This document shows, piece after piece, positions 1-9,365 of a stretch of 64,000 nt of DNA (position 1 is the first letter of the stretch; each line of letters begins with the position of its first letter). The stretch spans positions 4,519,501-4,583,500 of the forward strand of contig NZ_CP146991.1 of NCBI RefSeq assembly GCF_001941975.2. The letters run 5' to 3'. A program made the translations under genes and the position numbers. This DNA is from Sporomusa sphaeroides DSM 2875. Lineage in GTDB: Bacteria; Bacillota; Negativicutes; Sporomusales; Sporomusaceae. The notes beneath the pieces were generated by a model that was not told the origin of the DNA, did no database searches, and saw only the letters and a program-made list of their open reading frames with translations.

Positions 1-1
1 A

Positions 2-946
2 GTAAAAAGCAGCGGCGGTATAGTAATTGCCCAGGTTGAAAGAATCGTAGCCAACGGAACGATACATCCGATGCTGGTAAAGGTACCTTCTATTAGTGTA
101 GACTACATCGTTGTCGCCAATCCGGATGAACATATGCAGACATTTGTCCAGCAGTATAACCCGGCTTACTCCGGCGAAACCCGTATTCCCTTATCATCAT
201 TGCCGGCTCTGCCACTCAATGAGCGTAAAATTATTGCCAGAAGAGCAACAATGGAATTAATTCCCGACGCCAGAGTGAATTTAGGAATTGGGATGCCGGA
301 GGGCGTTTCCATGGTTGCTGCCGAGGAAGGTATTAGCAATACTATGACCTTAACAGTAGAAGCTGGCCCCATCGGCGGCGTTCCTGCCGGCGGATTGGAA
401 TTTGGTGCGGCTGCCAATGCCGAAGCCATTCTTGATCAACCCTATCAATTTGACTTTTATGATGGCGGCGGACTTGATATCGCGTTTCTGGGTCTTGCCG
501 AAACCGATGAACTGGGCAATATCAATGTAAGCAAATTCAAAGGCCGCGTTGCCGGCTGCGGCGGGTTTATTAATATCACCCAAAACTCTAAGAAAGTAGT
601 TTTCTGCGGAACCTTTACCGCCGGCGGGCTAAAAGTCCAGGTTGCCGATAATAAGCTTTCTATCGTACACGAAGGTAAAGCCAAAAAGTTCTTAAAAGAA
701 GTAGAGCAAATTACTTTCAGCGGCAATTATGCCAGAAAAACCAGACAAACAGTCAAGTACATCACGGAAAGAGCCGTTTTTGAGTTACAAGCGGCAGGCA
801 TGACAATTACCGAAATAGCACCCGGTATAGATTTAGAAAAAGATGTGCTGGCTTATATGGATTTTAAACCTATCATCTCTCCTAGCCTGAAAATTATGGA
901 CGAACGTATTTTCCGTGATGAACCAATGAATTTGAAAATTGATTAA
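2..946 (+). CDS. acyl-CoA:acetate/3-ketoacid CoA-transferase, 5'-truncated
   Basis: The reading frame is open from base 2, and the first visible residues ([12 protein letters not shown], then [12 protein letters not shown]) match the middle of family I CoA-transferases of the propionate/YdiF type, so the start lies outside the window. About 315 residues remain of a usual 510-530. The C-terminal half carries the [10 protein letters not shown] segment and [14 protein letters not shown], whose glutamate is the likely catalytic residue forming the enzyme-CoA thioester in this family. It lies just upstream of thiolase and 3-hydroxybutyryl-CoA dehydrogenase on the same strand, so it probably moves CoA between short-chain acids and acetoacetate or butyrate. 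The exact substrate cannot be read from the sequence. Confidence 0.9.
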   Translation, partial: VKSSGGIVIAQVERIVANGTIHPMLVKVPSISVDYIVVANPDEHMQTFVQQYNPAYSGETRIPLSSLPALPLNERKIIARRATMELIPDARVNLGIGMPEGVSMVAAEEGISNTMTLTVEAGPIGGVPAGGLEFGAAANAEAILDQPYQFDFYDGGGLDIAFLGLAETDELGNINVSKFKGRVAGCGGFINITQNSKKVVFCGTFTAGGLKVQVADNKLSIVHEGKAKKFLKEVEQITFSGNYARKTRQTVKYITERAVFELQAAGMTITEIAPGIDLEKDVLAYMDFKPIISPSLKIMDERIFRDEPMNLKID

Positions 947-975
947 CAAGTAAAATCATAGAGGTGGTAATACAT

Positions 976-2157
976 ATGACTAATATCGTAATCGTAAGTG
1001 CCGTTCGGACAGCGCTTGGCAGCTTCAACGGTTCTCTGGCTCCCATATCTGCAGTTAAACTTGGCGCTACCGTTATCAGTGAAGCAATTAGCCGCGCCGG
1101 CATCGAAAAATTTTCAGTTGACGAGGTTGTCTTTGGCAATGTTCTGCAGGCCGGTTTGGGTCAAAACCCAGCCCGTCAGTGTGCAGTAGGCGCCGGCATA
1201 CCTGTTGAGGTTCCAGCCTACACAGTAAACCTGGTCTGCGGTTCAGGAATGAAGACTGTGGCCTTGGCTGCTCAGAGTATTGCCAGCGGAGCCGCCGACA
1301 TAGTGGTAGCCGGCGGTACGGAGAGCATGAGTAATGCCCCCTTTGTTTTGAATAAGGCTCGCTGGGGCTATCGTATGGGTAACGGTACCGTAACCGACGT
1401 CATGATAAATGACGGCCTATGGGATGCATTTAACAACTATCACATGGGTATTACCGCCGAAAATATAGCTGAAAAATATGGAATCACCCGTGAGGAACAG
1501 GATCAAGCGGCCTACGAATCGCAAACCAAAGCAAGCCAGGCTATACAATCAGGCGCTTTTAAAAAAGAAATTTGTCCTGTCACCATTCCGAGTAAAAAGG
1601 GGGACATAATTTTTGCTGTGGACGAATTCCCGCGCGCCGGCACTACCTCCGAGAGTCTGGCAAAATTAAAACCTGCCTTCAAAAAAGACGGCACCGTCAC
1701 TGCCGGCAATGCTTCAGGAATCAATGACGGTGCCGCAGCCCTTGTCCTTATGTCCGAAGCCAAAGCAAAACAGCTGGGCATTAAACCGTTAGCCCGCATC
1801 ATCGCCACTGCCACCGCCGGTGTCGATCCGAGCATAATGGGAATTGGCCCGGTTCCGGCAGCCACTAAAGCCCTGAAGCAGGCCGGTTTGTCCGTTAATG
1901 ATATCGATCTTTTCGAAGCAAACGAAGCGTTTGCTGCTCAGTTTATTGCCGCCGGCCGGGATCTCAAGCTGCCAAAAGAAAAGGTAAATGTAAACGGTGG
2001 CGCCATCGCGTTGGGACATCCAATCGGTGCAAGCGGTGCCCGTATTCTTGTGACTCTTTTACATGCACTGGAACAAAGAAAGCTGCGCCGCGGTTTAGCT
2101 ACACTCTGCATTGGCGGCGGCATGGGCATTGCCACCATTATCGAAAGCTACAACTAA
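976..2157 (+). CDS. thlA: acetyl-CoA C-acetyltransferase (thiolase)
   Basis: A 393-residue thiolase that condenses two acetyl-CoA to acetoacetyl-CoA or does the reverse. The nucleophilic cysteine is C88 in NLVCGSGM, the catalytic histidine is in [16 protein letters not shown] and the second acid/base cysteine is C378 in TLCIGGGMG. The length is that of bacterial biosynthetic thiolases. An in-frame GTG at 964 overlaps the Shine-Dalgarno GAGGTGG (961-967), so the ATG at 976 with 8-base spacing is the start. It is 29 bases after the CoA-transferase and 39 bases before hbd, consistent with one operon for acetoacetyl-CoA metabolism. Confidence 0.96.
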   Translation: MTNIVIVSAVRTALGSFNGSLAPISAVKLGATVISEAISRAGIEKFSVDEVVFGNVLQAGLGQNPARQCAVGAGIPVEVPAYTVNLVCGSGMKTVALAAQSIASGAADIVVAGGTESMSNAPFVLNKARWGYRMGNGTVTDVMINDGLWDAFNNYHMGITAENIAEKYGITREEQDQAAYESQTKASQAIQSGAFKKEICPVTIPSKKGDIIFAVDEFPRAGTTSESLAKLKPAFKKDGTVTAGNASGINDGAAALVLMSEAKAKQLGIKPLARIIATATAGVDPSIMGIGPVPAATKALKQAGLSVNDIDLFEANEAFAAQFIAAGRDLKLPKEKVNVNGGAIALGHPIGASGARILVTLLHALEQRKLRRGLATLCIGGGMGIATIIESYN

Positions 2158-2196
2158 TACCATACATGTTATATAAATTTATCAGGAGGATTTTAG

Positions 2197-3054
2197 ATGG
2201 ATATCAAAAAGGTTTTAATTATCGGAGCCGGCCAAATGGGCAGCGGTATTGCCCAGGTTATGGCTCAAAGCGGCTTAACCGTTATCATTCGTGATATTAA
2301 AGAGGAATTTGTGCAAAAAGGGCTTGAGGGTATTGCCAAAAATTTGGCCAGAGCCGTGGAAAAAGGTAAACTGACTGCTGCTGACAAAGCTGACATTATG
2401 GGACGCATTTCCGGCGCAGTTGAGCTTACTTCTGCAGTATGTAATGTTGATTTGGTAATTGAAGCAGCTGTTGAAAATATGAACATCAAAAAGAGTATCT
2501 TTGAACAATTGGACGAATTGACTCCGGCACATACTATTTTGGCAACTAATTCCTCTTCTTTGTCAGTCACGGCAATCGGTGCCTTTACCAGACGCCCGTC
2601 CCAGGTTATTGGCATGCATTTCTTTAATCCCGCTCCTGTTATGAAGCTTGTTGAAGTCATTAACGGCCTGGCAACAAGTGAGGACTCTTTCAATACTATA
2701 AAAGAACTTGCACTAAAATTAGGCAAAAGTCCGGTAAAAGTATTTGATGCACCCGGCTTTGTCGGCAACCGCATCATGATTCCGATGATTAATGAGGCTA
2801 TCTTCACGCTGGCAGAAGGCGTCGCCACCGCAGAAGATATCGATACTGTCGCTAAACTTGGCTTTAACCATGTCATTGGGCCACTTGCTCTTTCCGACCT
2901 TATCGGCAATGATACTGTCCTCTATATTATGGAAGTGCTGTATAAGGAATACGGTGACCAAAAATACCGTCCTTGCCCGCTGCTTAAGAAAATGGTGGAA
3001 GCCGGATATCTGGGACGTAAAACCGGCAAAGGCTTTTATGATTATAATGCCTAG
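2197..3054 (+). CDS. hbd: 3-hydroxybutyryl-CoA dehydrogenase
   Basis: A 285-residue NAD(P)-dependent dehydrogenase interconverting acetoacetyl-CoA and 3-hydroxybutyryl-CoA. The N-terminus has the Rossmann motif [11 protein letters not shown], followed by [15 protein letters not shown], which contains the catalytic histidine of the family, and [18 protein letters not shown]. The C-terminal helical domain includes [13 protein letters not shown] and ends [11 protein letters not shown]. An AGGAGG lies just upstream of the ATG. It is the last gene of the CoA-transferase/thiolase operon and is followed by a strong hairpin terminator. Confidence 0.96.
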   Translation: MDIKKVLIIGAGQMGSGIAQVMAQSGLTVIIRDIKEEFVQKGLEGIAKNLARAVEKGKLTAADKADIMGRISGAVELTSAVCNVDLVIEAAVENMNIKKSIFEQLDELTPAHTILATNSSSLSVTAIGAFTRRPSQVIGMHFFNPAPVMKLVEVINGLATSEDSFNTIKELALKLGKSPVKVFDAPGFVGNRIMIPMINEAIFTLAEGVATAEDIDTVAKLGFNHVIGPLALSDLIGNDTVLYIMEVLYKEYGDQKYRPCPLLKKMVEAGYLGRKTGKGFYDYNA

Positions 3055-3128
3055 AAGGGTTTATTCCGCGCTTCTATCGGTTTAGTTAGAATAGTTGCAA
3101 TTACGGTATATGTAAAATTATATGTCAA

Positions 3129-3166
3129 AAAAGGGGCTGTCGCAGTAACCCAGCCCCTTTTATTTC
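3129..3166 (+). terminator. terminator after hbd, with an IS-end-like 5' arm
   Basis: AAAAGGGGCTG pairs with CAGCCCCTTTT across a short loop and is followed by a T-rich tail, a good intrinsic terminator after hbd. Its 5' arm GGGGCTGTCGCA (3133-3144) is identical over 12 bases to the terminal inverted repeat of the IS1182-family element at 41117. Confidence 0.85.
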
Positions 3167-3173
3167 CACCCCC

Positions 3174-3200
3174 AAAGAGGCGGACTAACCGCCTCTTTTA
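3174..3200. terminator. second hairpin, usable in both directions
   Basis: AAAGAGGCGG and CCGCCTCTTT form a 10-bp perfect stem around ACTAA, with T on one flank and A on the other. It backs up the hbd terminator and isolates the small gene downstream. Confidence 0.75.
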
Positions 3201-3256
3201 TGTTGTCACATGCTAAGAGGAAAAAGGCATAAGAAAAACCGCCCCCAAAGGACGGT

Positions 3257-3296
3257 TATGGTATAATATGTAAAGGACGGGATTACGGCCCGTCCT
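3257..3296 (+). promoter_or_regulatory. extended -10 promoter and 5' stem for the small ORF at 3321
   Basis: TATGGTATAAT (3257-3267) is an extended -10 box; no good -35 is visible. About 7 bases downstream the transcript would open with a 7-bp perfect stem GGACGGG/CCCGTCC (3275-3295). A hairpin at the very 5' end of a short mRNA often stabilises it. Confidence 0.55.
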
Positions 3297-3320
3297 AAAC
3301 TGAATACGGGAGGTGATTTC

Positions 3321-3413
3321 ATGTGGATTTCTCCACAGGTGATTGTCTGGTTGATTATTGCGCTAACAATAATCGCACTTAAACCGGATAAAATCACTGT
3401 CTGGTTCCGCTAA
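3321..3413 (+). CDS. 30-residue single-helix membrane peptide
   Basis: A short ORF with a strong Shine-Dalgarno sequence (GGGAGGTGA, 3309-3317) 3-4 bases before the ATG. The peptide starts MWISPQ, runs through a continuous hydrophobic helix (VIVWLIIALTIIAL) and ends with the charged tail KPDKITVWFR. I recognise no family. It has its own promoter, a 5' stem and a downstream hairpin, so it looks like an independent small gene. Alternatives are a type I toxin-like peptide or a small membrane regulator. Only the ORF, ribosome site and flanking structures are seen; function is unknown. Confidence 0.6.
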   Translation: MWISPQVIVWLIIALTIIALKPDKITVWFR

Positions 3414-3428
3414 CCTCCGGTATCCATC

Positions 3429-3461
3429 GAACGTCCCTGCGCCAACAGGGGCGTTCATTTA
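3429..3461 (+). terminator. terminator of the small membrane peptide gene
   Basis: GAACGTCCCTG pairs with CAGGGGCGTTC (one wobble) around GCCAA, followed by a weak T-rich stretch. It may also serve ettA from the other strand, but no T-run follows in that direction. Confidence 0.6.
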
Positions 3462-3570
3462 GTTTCTATGCTTATTATACCCTATTTATACATATTTTAA
3501 AATGGTTTATTATTATTTTAAATACCCCACCTTTCTAAACGCCCAAAAATCCGGGTTTTTCAGTAGCTTC

Positions 3571-5253
3571 CTAGCGGGTGAGTTTTCTGAACTTCAGTCG
3601 ATGCGGCTGATCGGCTTCTTTGCCAAGGCGTTTTTTGCGTTCGGCTTCGTAGTCCGAATAGTTACCCTCAAAGAAGGTCACGACGGAGTCACCCTCAAAA
3701 GCCATGATGTGACTCGCGATGCGATCAAGGAACCAGCGGTCGTGGCTGATGACCAACACGCAACCGGCAAAGTTTTCCAGTGCATCTTCCAGGGCACGCA
3801 TGGTGTTCACGTCCAGGTCGTTGGTGGGTTCGTCAAGGAGGATTACGTTGGCCCCGGTTTTCAGCATCTTGGCCAGATGAACGCGGTTGCGTTCACCGCC
3901 GGATAGCACGTCCACTTTCTTTTGCTGGTCCTGTCCCATGATGTTGAAGCGCGCGCAGTAAGCCCGAGAGTTAATCTCGCGGTTGCCTAGCTTGATAGTG
4001 TCGTAGCCGTCGCTGATAACTTCGTAGACGGTTTTTTCGGGCTCAAGGGAGTCGCGGTTCTGGTCCACGTAAGCCAAACTAACGGTTTCGCCGACTTTCA
4101 GGTTACCACTGTCGGGCTTTTCCTGTCCGGTGATCATCTTGAAGAGAGTGGTTTTACCGGCTCCGTTTGGGCCGATGATACCGACGATGGCTCCAGCCGG
4201 AATCATGAAGCTCATGTTTTCCACGAGCACCTTGTCGCCCATAGCTTTGCTGACATTTTCGGCTTCAATGACGATCTTACCTAAGCGCGGTCCCGGTGGA
4301 ATGTATATTTCCAAATCCTTACCCAAGCGCTCAGACTCATGTGAAAGCATGGCTTCATAAGCGTTGATCCTGGCTTTGCTCTTGGCGTGGCGTCCTTTGG
4401 GAGCCATGCGGATCCACTCAAGTTCGCGGGCCAGGGTCTTCTGCCGTTCGTCTTCGCTTTTTTCTTCGTTGGCCAGACGTTGTTGCTTTTGTTCCAGCCA
4501 GGAAGAGTAGTTGCCCTTCCAGGGAATGCCGCGACCGCGATCAAGTTCAAGAATCCATCCAGCCACGTTGTCAAGGAAGTAACGGTCATGGGTTACGGCA
4601 ATTACAGTACCGGGGAAAGTTTTCAAAAAATGTTCCAACCAGGATACCGATTCAGCGTCCAGGTGGTTAGTTGGTTCGTCCAGAAGCAGGATGTCCGGGC
4701 TTTTCAGCAGCAGGCGGCACAAGGCCACACGGCGGCGTTCACCGCCCGAAATCACCGAAACCGATGAGTCGGGCGGAGGGCAGCGCAAGGCGTCCATGGC
4801 CATTTCAAGCTTGGAGTCCAGATCCCAGACGCCCTTGATGTCCATAAGCTCCTGCACTTCACCCTGGCGGGTGATAAGCGCGTCCATTTCGTCCGGTTCC
4901 ATGGGCTCGGAAAATTTGGCGTTGATGGCTTCGTACTCATCACGAATCTGAACCAGTTCTTGTACGCCTTCTTCCACCACCTCGCGCACGGTGCGGGTTT
5001 CATCCACCAACGGCTCCTGTGGGAGGTAACCGATGGTGTAGCCGGGGGCGATAACGGTCTTACCGTCAAAACTCTGATCTTCTCCGGCCAGTATTTTGAG
5101 GAGCGAACTTTTGCCGGATCCGTTCAGACCCAGGACACCGATTTTTGCTCCGTAAAAGTAAGAGAGCGAAATGTCCTTGAGGACTTCTTTCTGCCCGTGT
5201 TTTTTAGATACACGGATCATGGAATAAATAATTTTGTCTATTTCCTGACTCAT
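3571..5253 (-). CDS. ettA: ABC-F translational throttle ATPase EttA
   Basis: A 560-residue soluble protein with two ABC ATPase domains and no membrane segment. Domain 1 has Walker A GLNGSGKSS near residue 43 and signature SGGERRRVAL. Domain 2 has GPNGAGKTT near residue 355 and SGGERNRVHLA. The linker between them is basic, and the first domain has an EttA-type arm (DEMDALITRQGEVQELMD). EttA binds the ribosomal E site and couples elongation to ATP supply. An AGAGGTGAG lies just upstream of the ATG. It is monocistronic. Confidence 0.93.
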   Translation of the reverse strand: MSQEIDKIIYSMIRVSKKHGQKEVLKDISLSYFYGAKIGVLGLNGSGKSSLLKILAGEDQSFDGKTVIAPGYTIGYLPQEPLVDETRTVREVVEEGVQELVQIRDEYEAINAKFSEPMEPDEMDALITRQGEVQELMDIKGVWDLDSKLEMAMDALRCPPPDSSVSVISGGERRRVALCRLLLKSPDILLLDEPTNHLDAESVSWLEHFLKTFPGTVIAVTHDRYFLDNVAGWILELDRGRGIPWKGNYSSWLEQKQQRLANEEKSEDERQKTLARELEWIRMAPKGRHAKSKARINAYEAMLSHESERLGKDLEIYIPPGPRLGKIVIEAENVSKAMGDKVLVENMSFMIPAGAIVGIIGPNGAGKTTLFKMITGQEKPDSGNLKVGETVSLAYVDQNRDSLEPEKTVYEVISDGYDTIKLGNREINSRAYCARFNIMGQDQQKKVDVLSGGERNRVHLAKMLKTGANVILLDEPTNDLDVNTMRALEDALENFAGCVLVISHDRWFLDRIASHIMAFEGDSVVTFFEGNYSDYEAERKKRLGKEADQPHRLKFRKLTR

Positions 5254-5505
5254 ATACTCACCTCTTAAAAATTTTTAGTTAAAAGTAATAATAAATTTCT
5301 TGATAATACTATCAAATTTACGGGCAAATAAAAACAAGTGCAATTGTCTACATATAATTATAGCACATCCCGTCATCGCAACACACTCAACATGTGTTTT
5401 GATAGAAACGTGGTACAGATTGGCGAAAGTAGGGTTTTGCGGGAAAGTTATACCCCTAGAGTAACAGGAGGTATAAGCAAAAATCAACTAATTGCGTTTT
5501 CATGG

Positions 5506-5546
5506 CCTAAGGCACCCATATGTCAAGTACACACTGAAAAAATATT
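5506..5546 (+). repeat. diverged direct repeat, copy 1 (left edge of accessory block)
   Basis: This stretch resembles 9287-9326: both read GGC, then GCACCC-like, then TATGT-AAGTACACAC-GAAAAA, with a few substitutions. In one frame both encode a peptide ending APxCxVHTEK, so they may be remains of the same coding end. The rest of 5254-5719 holds AT-rich sequence and likely promoters (TATAAT-like boxes near 5600) but no gene I can support. Confidence 0.5.
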
Positions 5547-5719
5547 TATGTTCTTCAACTGCTAGATACATTCTCCTTTTTATTCTCTTTTAAATAAGTA
5601 TAATTATAATAGAGCTATTTGTTGTTCAAATACAGTGTTTTGCATGAGTTTAGGCCTGTGCAATAAATCAGTGAAATAGTATATCACGCAGATAAATAGG
5701 AATCTAGCGAGGGTTGAGA

Positions 5720-6217
5720 ATGAAAGATGTTTTTTTGATTGGCGGTACAATGGGCGTAGGGAAAACAGCTACTTGCCAAATTTTGAAGAAAAAATTGAAC
5801 AACAGCATTTTTCTTGATGGGGATTGGTGCTGGGACATGTACCCATTTCAAGTTACCGAAGAAACAAAACAAATGGTCATGGAGAATATTTGCTTTCTTT
5901 TGAATAATTTTATCAAGTGCTCTATTTATGAACATATTGTATTTTGCTGGGTTATGCATGAACAAAGCATTATTGACGACATTCTTTCACATCTTGATAC
6001 GGCGAATTGCCGTGTTCATCTTATATCCTTAGTCTGCGATAAACAGTCGCTACAAGCCCGACTGAGCAAGGATGTAGATTCCGGTATCCGAGTGGAAGAT
6101 ATAGTTTGTAGAAGCATAGAACGCATCGCTCTTTATGAAAAACTGGACACATATAAGCTTGATGTATCGAAAATCACACCGGAGCAAACAGCCGAATTTA
6201 TTATTCAGAATTGTTGA
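5720..6217 (+). CDS. P-loop nucleoside/adenylate kinase-like protein
   Basis: About 165 residues with an N-terminal Walker A loop GGTMGVGKTATC directly after the first beta-strand, typical of small nucleotide or chloramphenicol-phosphotransferase-like kinases. LDGDWCWD follows as a possible substrate-binding segment. A TTG at 5714 is in frame, but the ATG at 5720 is better placed after GAGGG. It is the first gene of a run of unrelated small plus-strand genes (5.7-9.1 kb), richer in A+T than the flanks, suggesting acquisition. The substrate cannot be told from the sequence. Confidence 0.7.
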   Translation: MKDVFLIGGTMGVGKTATCQILKKKLNNSIFLDGDWCWDMYPFQVTEETKQMVMENICFLLNNFIKCSIYEHIVFCWVMHEQSIIDDILSHLDTANCRVHLISLVCDKQSLQARLSKDVDSGIRVEDIVCRSIERIALYEKLDTYKLDVSKITPEQTAEFIIQNC

Positions 6218-6258
6218 ATTCCAATATGCAAACAAGCACCACGAAGGAGGACTAAAAA

Positions 6259-7020
6259 ATGGAAAACTGGTTTACGCTTGATCAAATTGATATATATACT
6301 CACATAATCAGTGAATACCGCCATTGGGAGGAAACACATTGCTACCTGCTTGAAGGTAACGAGCGGTGTTTGCTCATCGATACAGGGCTAGGCATCTGCA
6401 ATATTTCCGAAGAAGTGAAAAAACTGACGGACAAGCCGGTAATTGCCGCGGCAACACATATCCATTGGGATCACATCGGCGGGCATGAATACTACCCAGA
6501 TTTCTATGCTCATGAAGCAGAATTAAACTGGCTGTGTGGTGAGTTCCCACTGACGATGGATACCATCCGGGGTATGGTGATCGACCGGTGCGATTTACCG
6601 GAGGGCTATGATGTCAACACTTATAAGTTTTTTCAGGGAGTTCCGACACGGGTACTGAAAGACGGTGACACCATTGATCTGGGTGGGCTCGTAATCACGG
6701 CGCTGCATACACCGGGGCACTCTCCGGGGCATCTATGCTTTTGGGAACCGCAACATGGATACTTATTCACCGGTGATCTTGTCTATAAAGACACACTGTT
6801 TGCATATTACCCTTCCACCGATCCGCAGGAATATCTCACGTCACTTGAAAAGGTTTCTGCTCTACCCGTAAAAAATGTGTTCCCCGCACATCACAGCCTA
6901 GACATTCAGCCCGAAATTTTGATCCGTATGCGGAACACTTTTCGTCAACTGAAAGTTGATGGAAAGCTACATCATGGCAGCGGCACCTTTGATTACGGTG
7001 ATTGGGCTGTTTGGTTGTAA
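6259..7020 (+). CDS. MBL-fold metallo-hydrolase
   Basis: A 253-residue metallo-beta-lactamase-fold protein. The metal-binding HxHxDH motif is seen as THIHWDHIGGH. HTPGHSPGHLCF provides the next histidine, FTGDLVYKD the bridging aspartate and FPAHHSL the last histidine, so the dinuclear site looks complete. There is no signal peptide, so the protein is cytoplasmic. Family members hydrolyse thioesters, lactones or phosphodiesters; the substrate is not predictable here. It has a GAAGGAGG ribosome site and lies 41 bases after the kinase-like gene. Confidence 0.85.
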   Translation: MENWFTLDQIDIYTHIISEYRHWEETHCYLLEGNERCLLIDTGLGICNISEEVKKLTDKPVIAAATHIHWDHIGGHEYYPDFYAHEAELNWLCGEFPLTMDTIRGMVIDRCDLPEGYDVNTYKFFQGVPTRVLKDGDTIDLGGLVITALHTPGHSPGHLCFWEPQHGYLFTGDLVYKDTLFAYYPSTDPQEYLTSLEKVSALPVKNVFPAHHSLDIQPEILIRMRNTFRQLKVDGKLHHGSGTFDYGDWAVWL

Positions 7021-7080
7021 TGATATAGAACGTAATATGAATTCAAGATGAAATATAGATAACACAACGGAGGGATGGCT

Positions 7081-7494
7081 ATGCTTGAAAAAGTACCAAC
7101 GAATGAAGAAATGATTATTCTAATCGGACAACCCTTATTTGATGTATGGACGAAGCTGACCGATTTTATTGAATCAAAATATGATATGGATCGTCTTTGG
7201 AACAACGGCGGGAAGAAATGGACCTATGAGTATAAATACCGAAGAGGCGGGAAATCCTTATGCGCTTTGTACGCAAAGGAAAATGTATTCGGCTTTATGA
7301 TTATTTTCGGCAAGGCGGAGCGGGAAAAAGTTGAAGCAATCCGCAGTGATTTGTCGCCCGAAACACAACGTATTTACGACGAGGCGACCACCTACCATGA
7401 CGGAAAATGGGTCATTTTTGAATTAACTGATACATCATTGTTTTCAGACATGGAGAAGCTGTTAATGATTAAACGAAAGCCTAATAAAAAATAA
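7081..7494 (+). CDS. DUF3788 family protein
   Basis: A 137-residue soluble protein resembling the DUF3788 family: an N-terminal PTNEEMIILIG, a central KWTYEYKYRRGGKSLCALY segment and a C-terminal helix-rich part. Function is unknown; the fold is close to small DUF1801/YdhG-like proteins. An ATG at 7075 abuts the Shine-Dalgarno GGAGGG, so the ATG at 7081 is the likelier start. It belongs to the accessory gene block. Confidence 0.7.
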   Translation: MLEKVPTNEEMIILIGQPLFDVWTKLTDFIESKYDMDRLWNNGGKKWTYEYKYRRGGKSLCALYAKENVFGFMIIFGKAEREKVEAIRSDLSPETQRIYDEATTYHDGKWVIFELTDTSLFSDMEKLLMIKRKPNKK

Positions 7495-7560
7495 TGTTTT
7501 GGCGATGTTGTGTCATAACAGGCTGTCAAATAATCCATACTTGAGAAGGAGAAAACACCA

Positions 7561-8028
7561 ATGGTACATTTAGTTTATTGCGATAACACCGGCAAAAAGG
7601 GCGAGCATGTTTTAGATAAAATCTTATCCGGAACAAAAACAATGATTGTCAGGGGTGCGGCAGGACGTAAAATTCCGCATAGCCGTGTTTTTAAGGGCGA
7701 AAGCCTGTACTTTATGGAAAAAGGCACGGCTCTTATTGCGGCAAAAGCCGTTGTGAAATCCGTACAAAATTACGTGAAGCTGACGGAAGATGAAATTGTA
7801 AAAACCTTTGATGATCATCAGGACAAGCTGAATTTGACCGATAAACAGCGCACGCGCTGGCATAAAAAATGCCTGTGTCTGGTGGAGTTTGAACAGGTGG
7901 AAGCGATTGAGCCTGCGTTGGCATTTGACCATCAGGGCAATATGGACGACTGGCTGATTATCGAAAAAATTGAAGACGTGGTTGTCGGAACCAGCATTCC
8001 ATATAATTATGAAAAATCGAAGTTTTGA
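7561..8028 (+). CDS. ASCH/PUA-like small protein
   Basis: A 155-residue protein opening MVHLVYCDNTGKKGEHVLDK and containing ILSGTKTMIVRG, which resembles the I-x-GxKTxxxR start of ASCH (PUA-like) domains, and later a beta-rich segment with VEFEQVEAIEP. ASCH domains are thought to bind RNA or nucleotides. The assignment rests on motif resemblance only. An AGAAGGAG site precedes the ATG. Confidence 0.55.
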   Translation: MVHLVYCDNTGKKGEHVLDKILSGTKTMIVRGAAGRKIPHSRVFKGESLYFMEKGTALIAAKAVVKSVQNYVKLTEDEIVKTFDDHQDKLNLTDKQRTRWHKKCLCLVEFEQVEAIEPALAFDHQGNMDDWLIIEKIEDVVVGTSIPYNYEKSKF

Positions 8029-8130
8029 TAAAAAATGCGGGTAATTGAATCAGAGCAAGTAAAATCAAGCCGTACGCTCTCTGCTCCTATATAATAAATG
8101 CAGGGCAGTAGAAACGGGGTGAACAGACAA

Positions 8131-9096
8131 ATGTACGAGTGGCACAAGCAGATTCAAATCATCGTTGATGAAATAGACGAGTGTATCAGACACTATCACA
8201 ATGAAGCCCTGACACTGAGGTTTCTTTCCCGCAAGCTGGGTTATTCAGAATTTCATACCACCAGAAAGTTCAAGGAAATATCGGGTATGCAGTTTCGGGA
8301 TTATCTGCGGCTTAGAAAGCTGACCTTTGCGCTCAAAGAGGTTCGGGATCATGAAAGAAGCCTCTTGGATATTGCTTTTGATTACGGCTTTTCCTCTCAC
8401 GAGGCTTTTACAAGAGCTTTTAAGGGAACCTATGGGGTAACGCCAAGTGAATACAGGAAAAAGCCTGTGCCTGTGGTTCTTCGTACAAAAATCAACCCTT
8501 TCGACCGCTACTTTTTCGGATTTGGAGAGATTGGCATGATAAAATCAACAGAGGATGTTAAAATTTATTTCGTAACCATTCCCGCACACAAGTTTCTGCA
8601 TATTAAAAACTACGAAAGCAACGGATATTGGGATTTTTGGCAAAAGCAAAGTCAGATTCCGGGGCAGGACTGCGAAACCATCTGCGGCTTGCTGGAAAGC
8701 ATCAAGGGGAAACTGGATGATGACGGCGGAAGCGATGCAAACAGCGGGAGCGGCCAGCTTATGGCGTATATCAGCGATCCGGAGGGCAGGCTCTGCGATT
8801 GGGGTTTTCCACGCACAGAGTGCTATGGTGTGCGCCTTCCTGCTGATTACCGGGGCGAAGTACCGTCGCAAATGCTGATGATTGATATTCCCGAAGCAGA
8901 GTATGTCGTTTTTGAACATGGGCCGTTCGATTACGAGCAGGAAAACCGTAGCGTGGAGGAAAAGATAGAAACTGCTATGTCAGCGTTTGACTTTTCAGGC
9001 ACAGGGTATTGCTTTGATACAACGCCTAGCAGAATCATTTATATGTATCATGATCCGGAGCGATTTTTTAAATATATTCGGCCGGTACGGAAGTAA
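8131..9096 (+). CDS. AraC-family regulator with GyrI-like effector domain
   Basis: About 321 residues. The N-terminal 100 residues form the double helix-turn-helix of AraC regulators (LRFLSRKLGYSEFHTTRKFK, then LLDIAFDYGFSSHEAFTRAF and TYGVTPSEYRK). The rest is a GyrI/effector-binding domain, as in Rob-type activators that sense small hydrophobic ligands. The ATG at 8131 with GGGGTGA upstream is preferred; an earlier in-frame ATG at 8098 lies against a TATAAT box (8090-8095) and is probably in the promoter. It may regulate the preceding accessory genes, but that is not shown. Confidence 0.85.
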   Translation: MYEWHKQIQIIVDEIDECIRHYHNEALTLRFLSRKLGYSEFHTTRKFKEISGMQFRDYLRLRKLTFALKEVRDHERSLLDIAFDYGFSSHEAFTRAFKGTYGVTPSEYRKKPVPVVLRTKINPFDRYFFGFGEIGMIKSTEDVKIYFVTIPAHKFLHIKNYESNGYWDFWQKQSQIPGQDCETICGLLESIKGKLDDDGGSDANSGSGQLMAYISDPEGRLCDWGFPRTECYGVRLPADYRGEVPSQMLMIDIPEAEYVVFEHGPFDYEQENRSVEEKIETAMSAFDFSGTGYCFDTTPSRIIYMYHDPERFFKYIRPVRK

Positions 9097-9286
9097 GTTG
9101 ATACGACTGCCTATCCACTATCGTTTCTGACGGGAAACCAAATTGGCATATTCCTTAAAAATCCCAAGCGAGCAGGCTATATTTCACGATTTATTATATC
9201 GGAGAAATATAGCCTGCTCAATGTCTTGATATATTCAATTTGTACGTAATATTATGAAATATGGTATTTCTGCGTAGGGGGAGCGT

Positions 9287-9326
9287 AGGCGCACCCGTAT
9301 GTGAAGTACACACCGAAAAATAATTT
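9287..9326 (+). repeat. diverged direct repeat, copy 2 (right edge of accessory block)
   Basis: This is the partner of 5506-5546. Here the frame reads ATG at 9255 to a TAA near 9317, encoding about 20 residues ending GAPVCEVHTEK. It lies about 40 bases from the 3' end of the selenocysteine tRNA gene. Together the copies bracket the accessory genes at 5.7-9.1 kb. Confidence 0.5.
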
Positions 9327-9365
9327 GCTGACAAAAATCTTTTTATCAATAGATGGTATTTTCTT

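Noticed and set aside
5338-5565. Possible 75-residue plus-strand gene
   Set aside because: No ribosome site, no recognisable domain, and its end is the diverged repeat.
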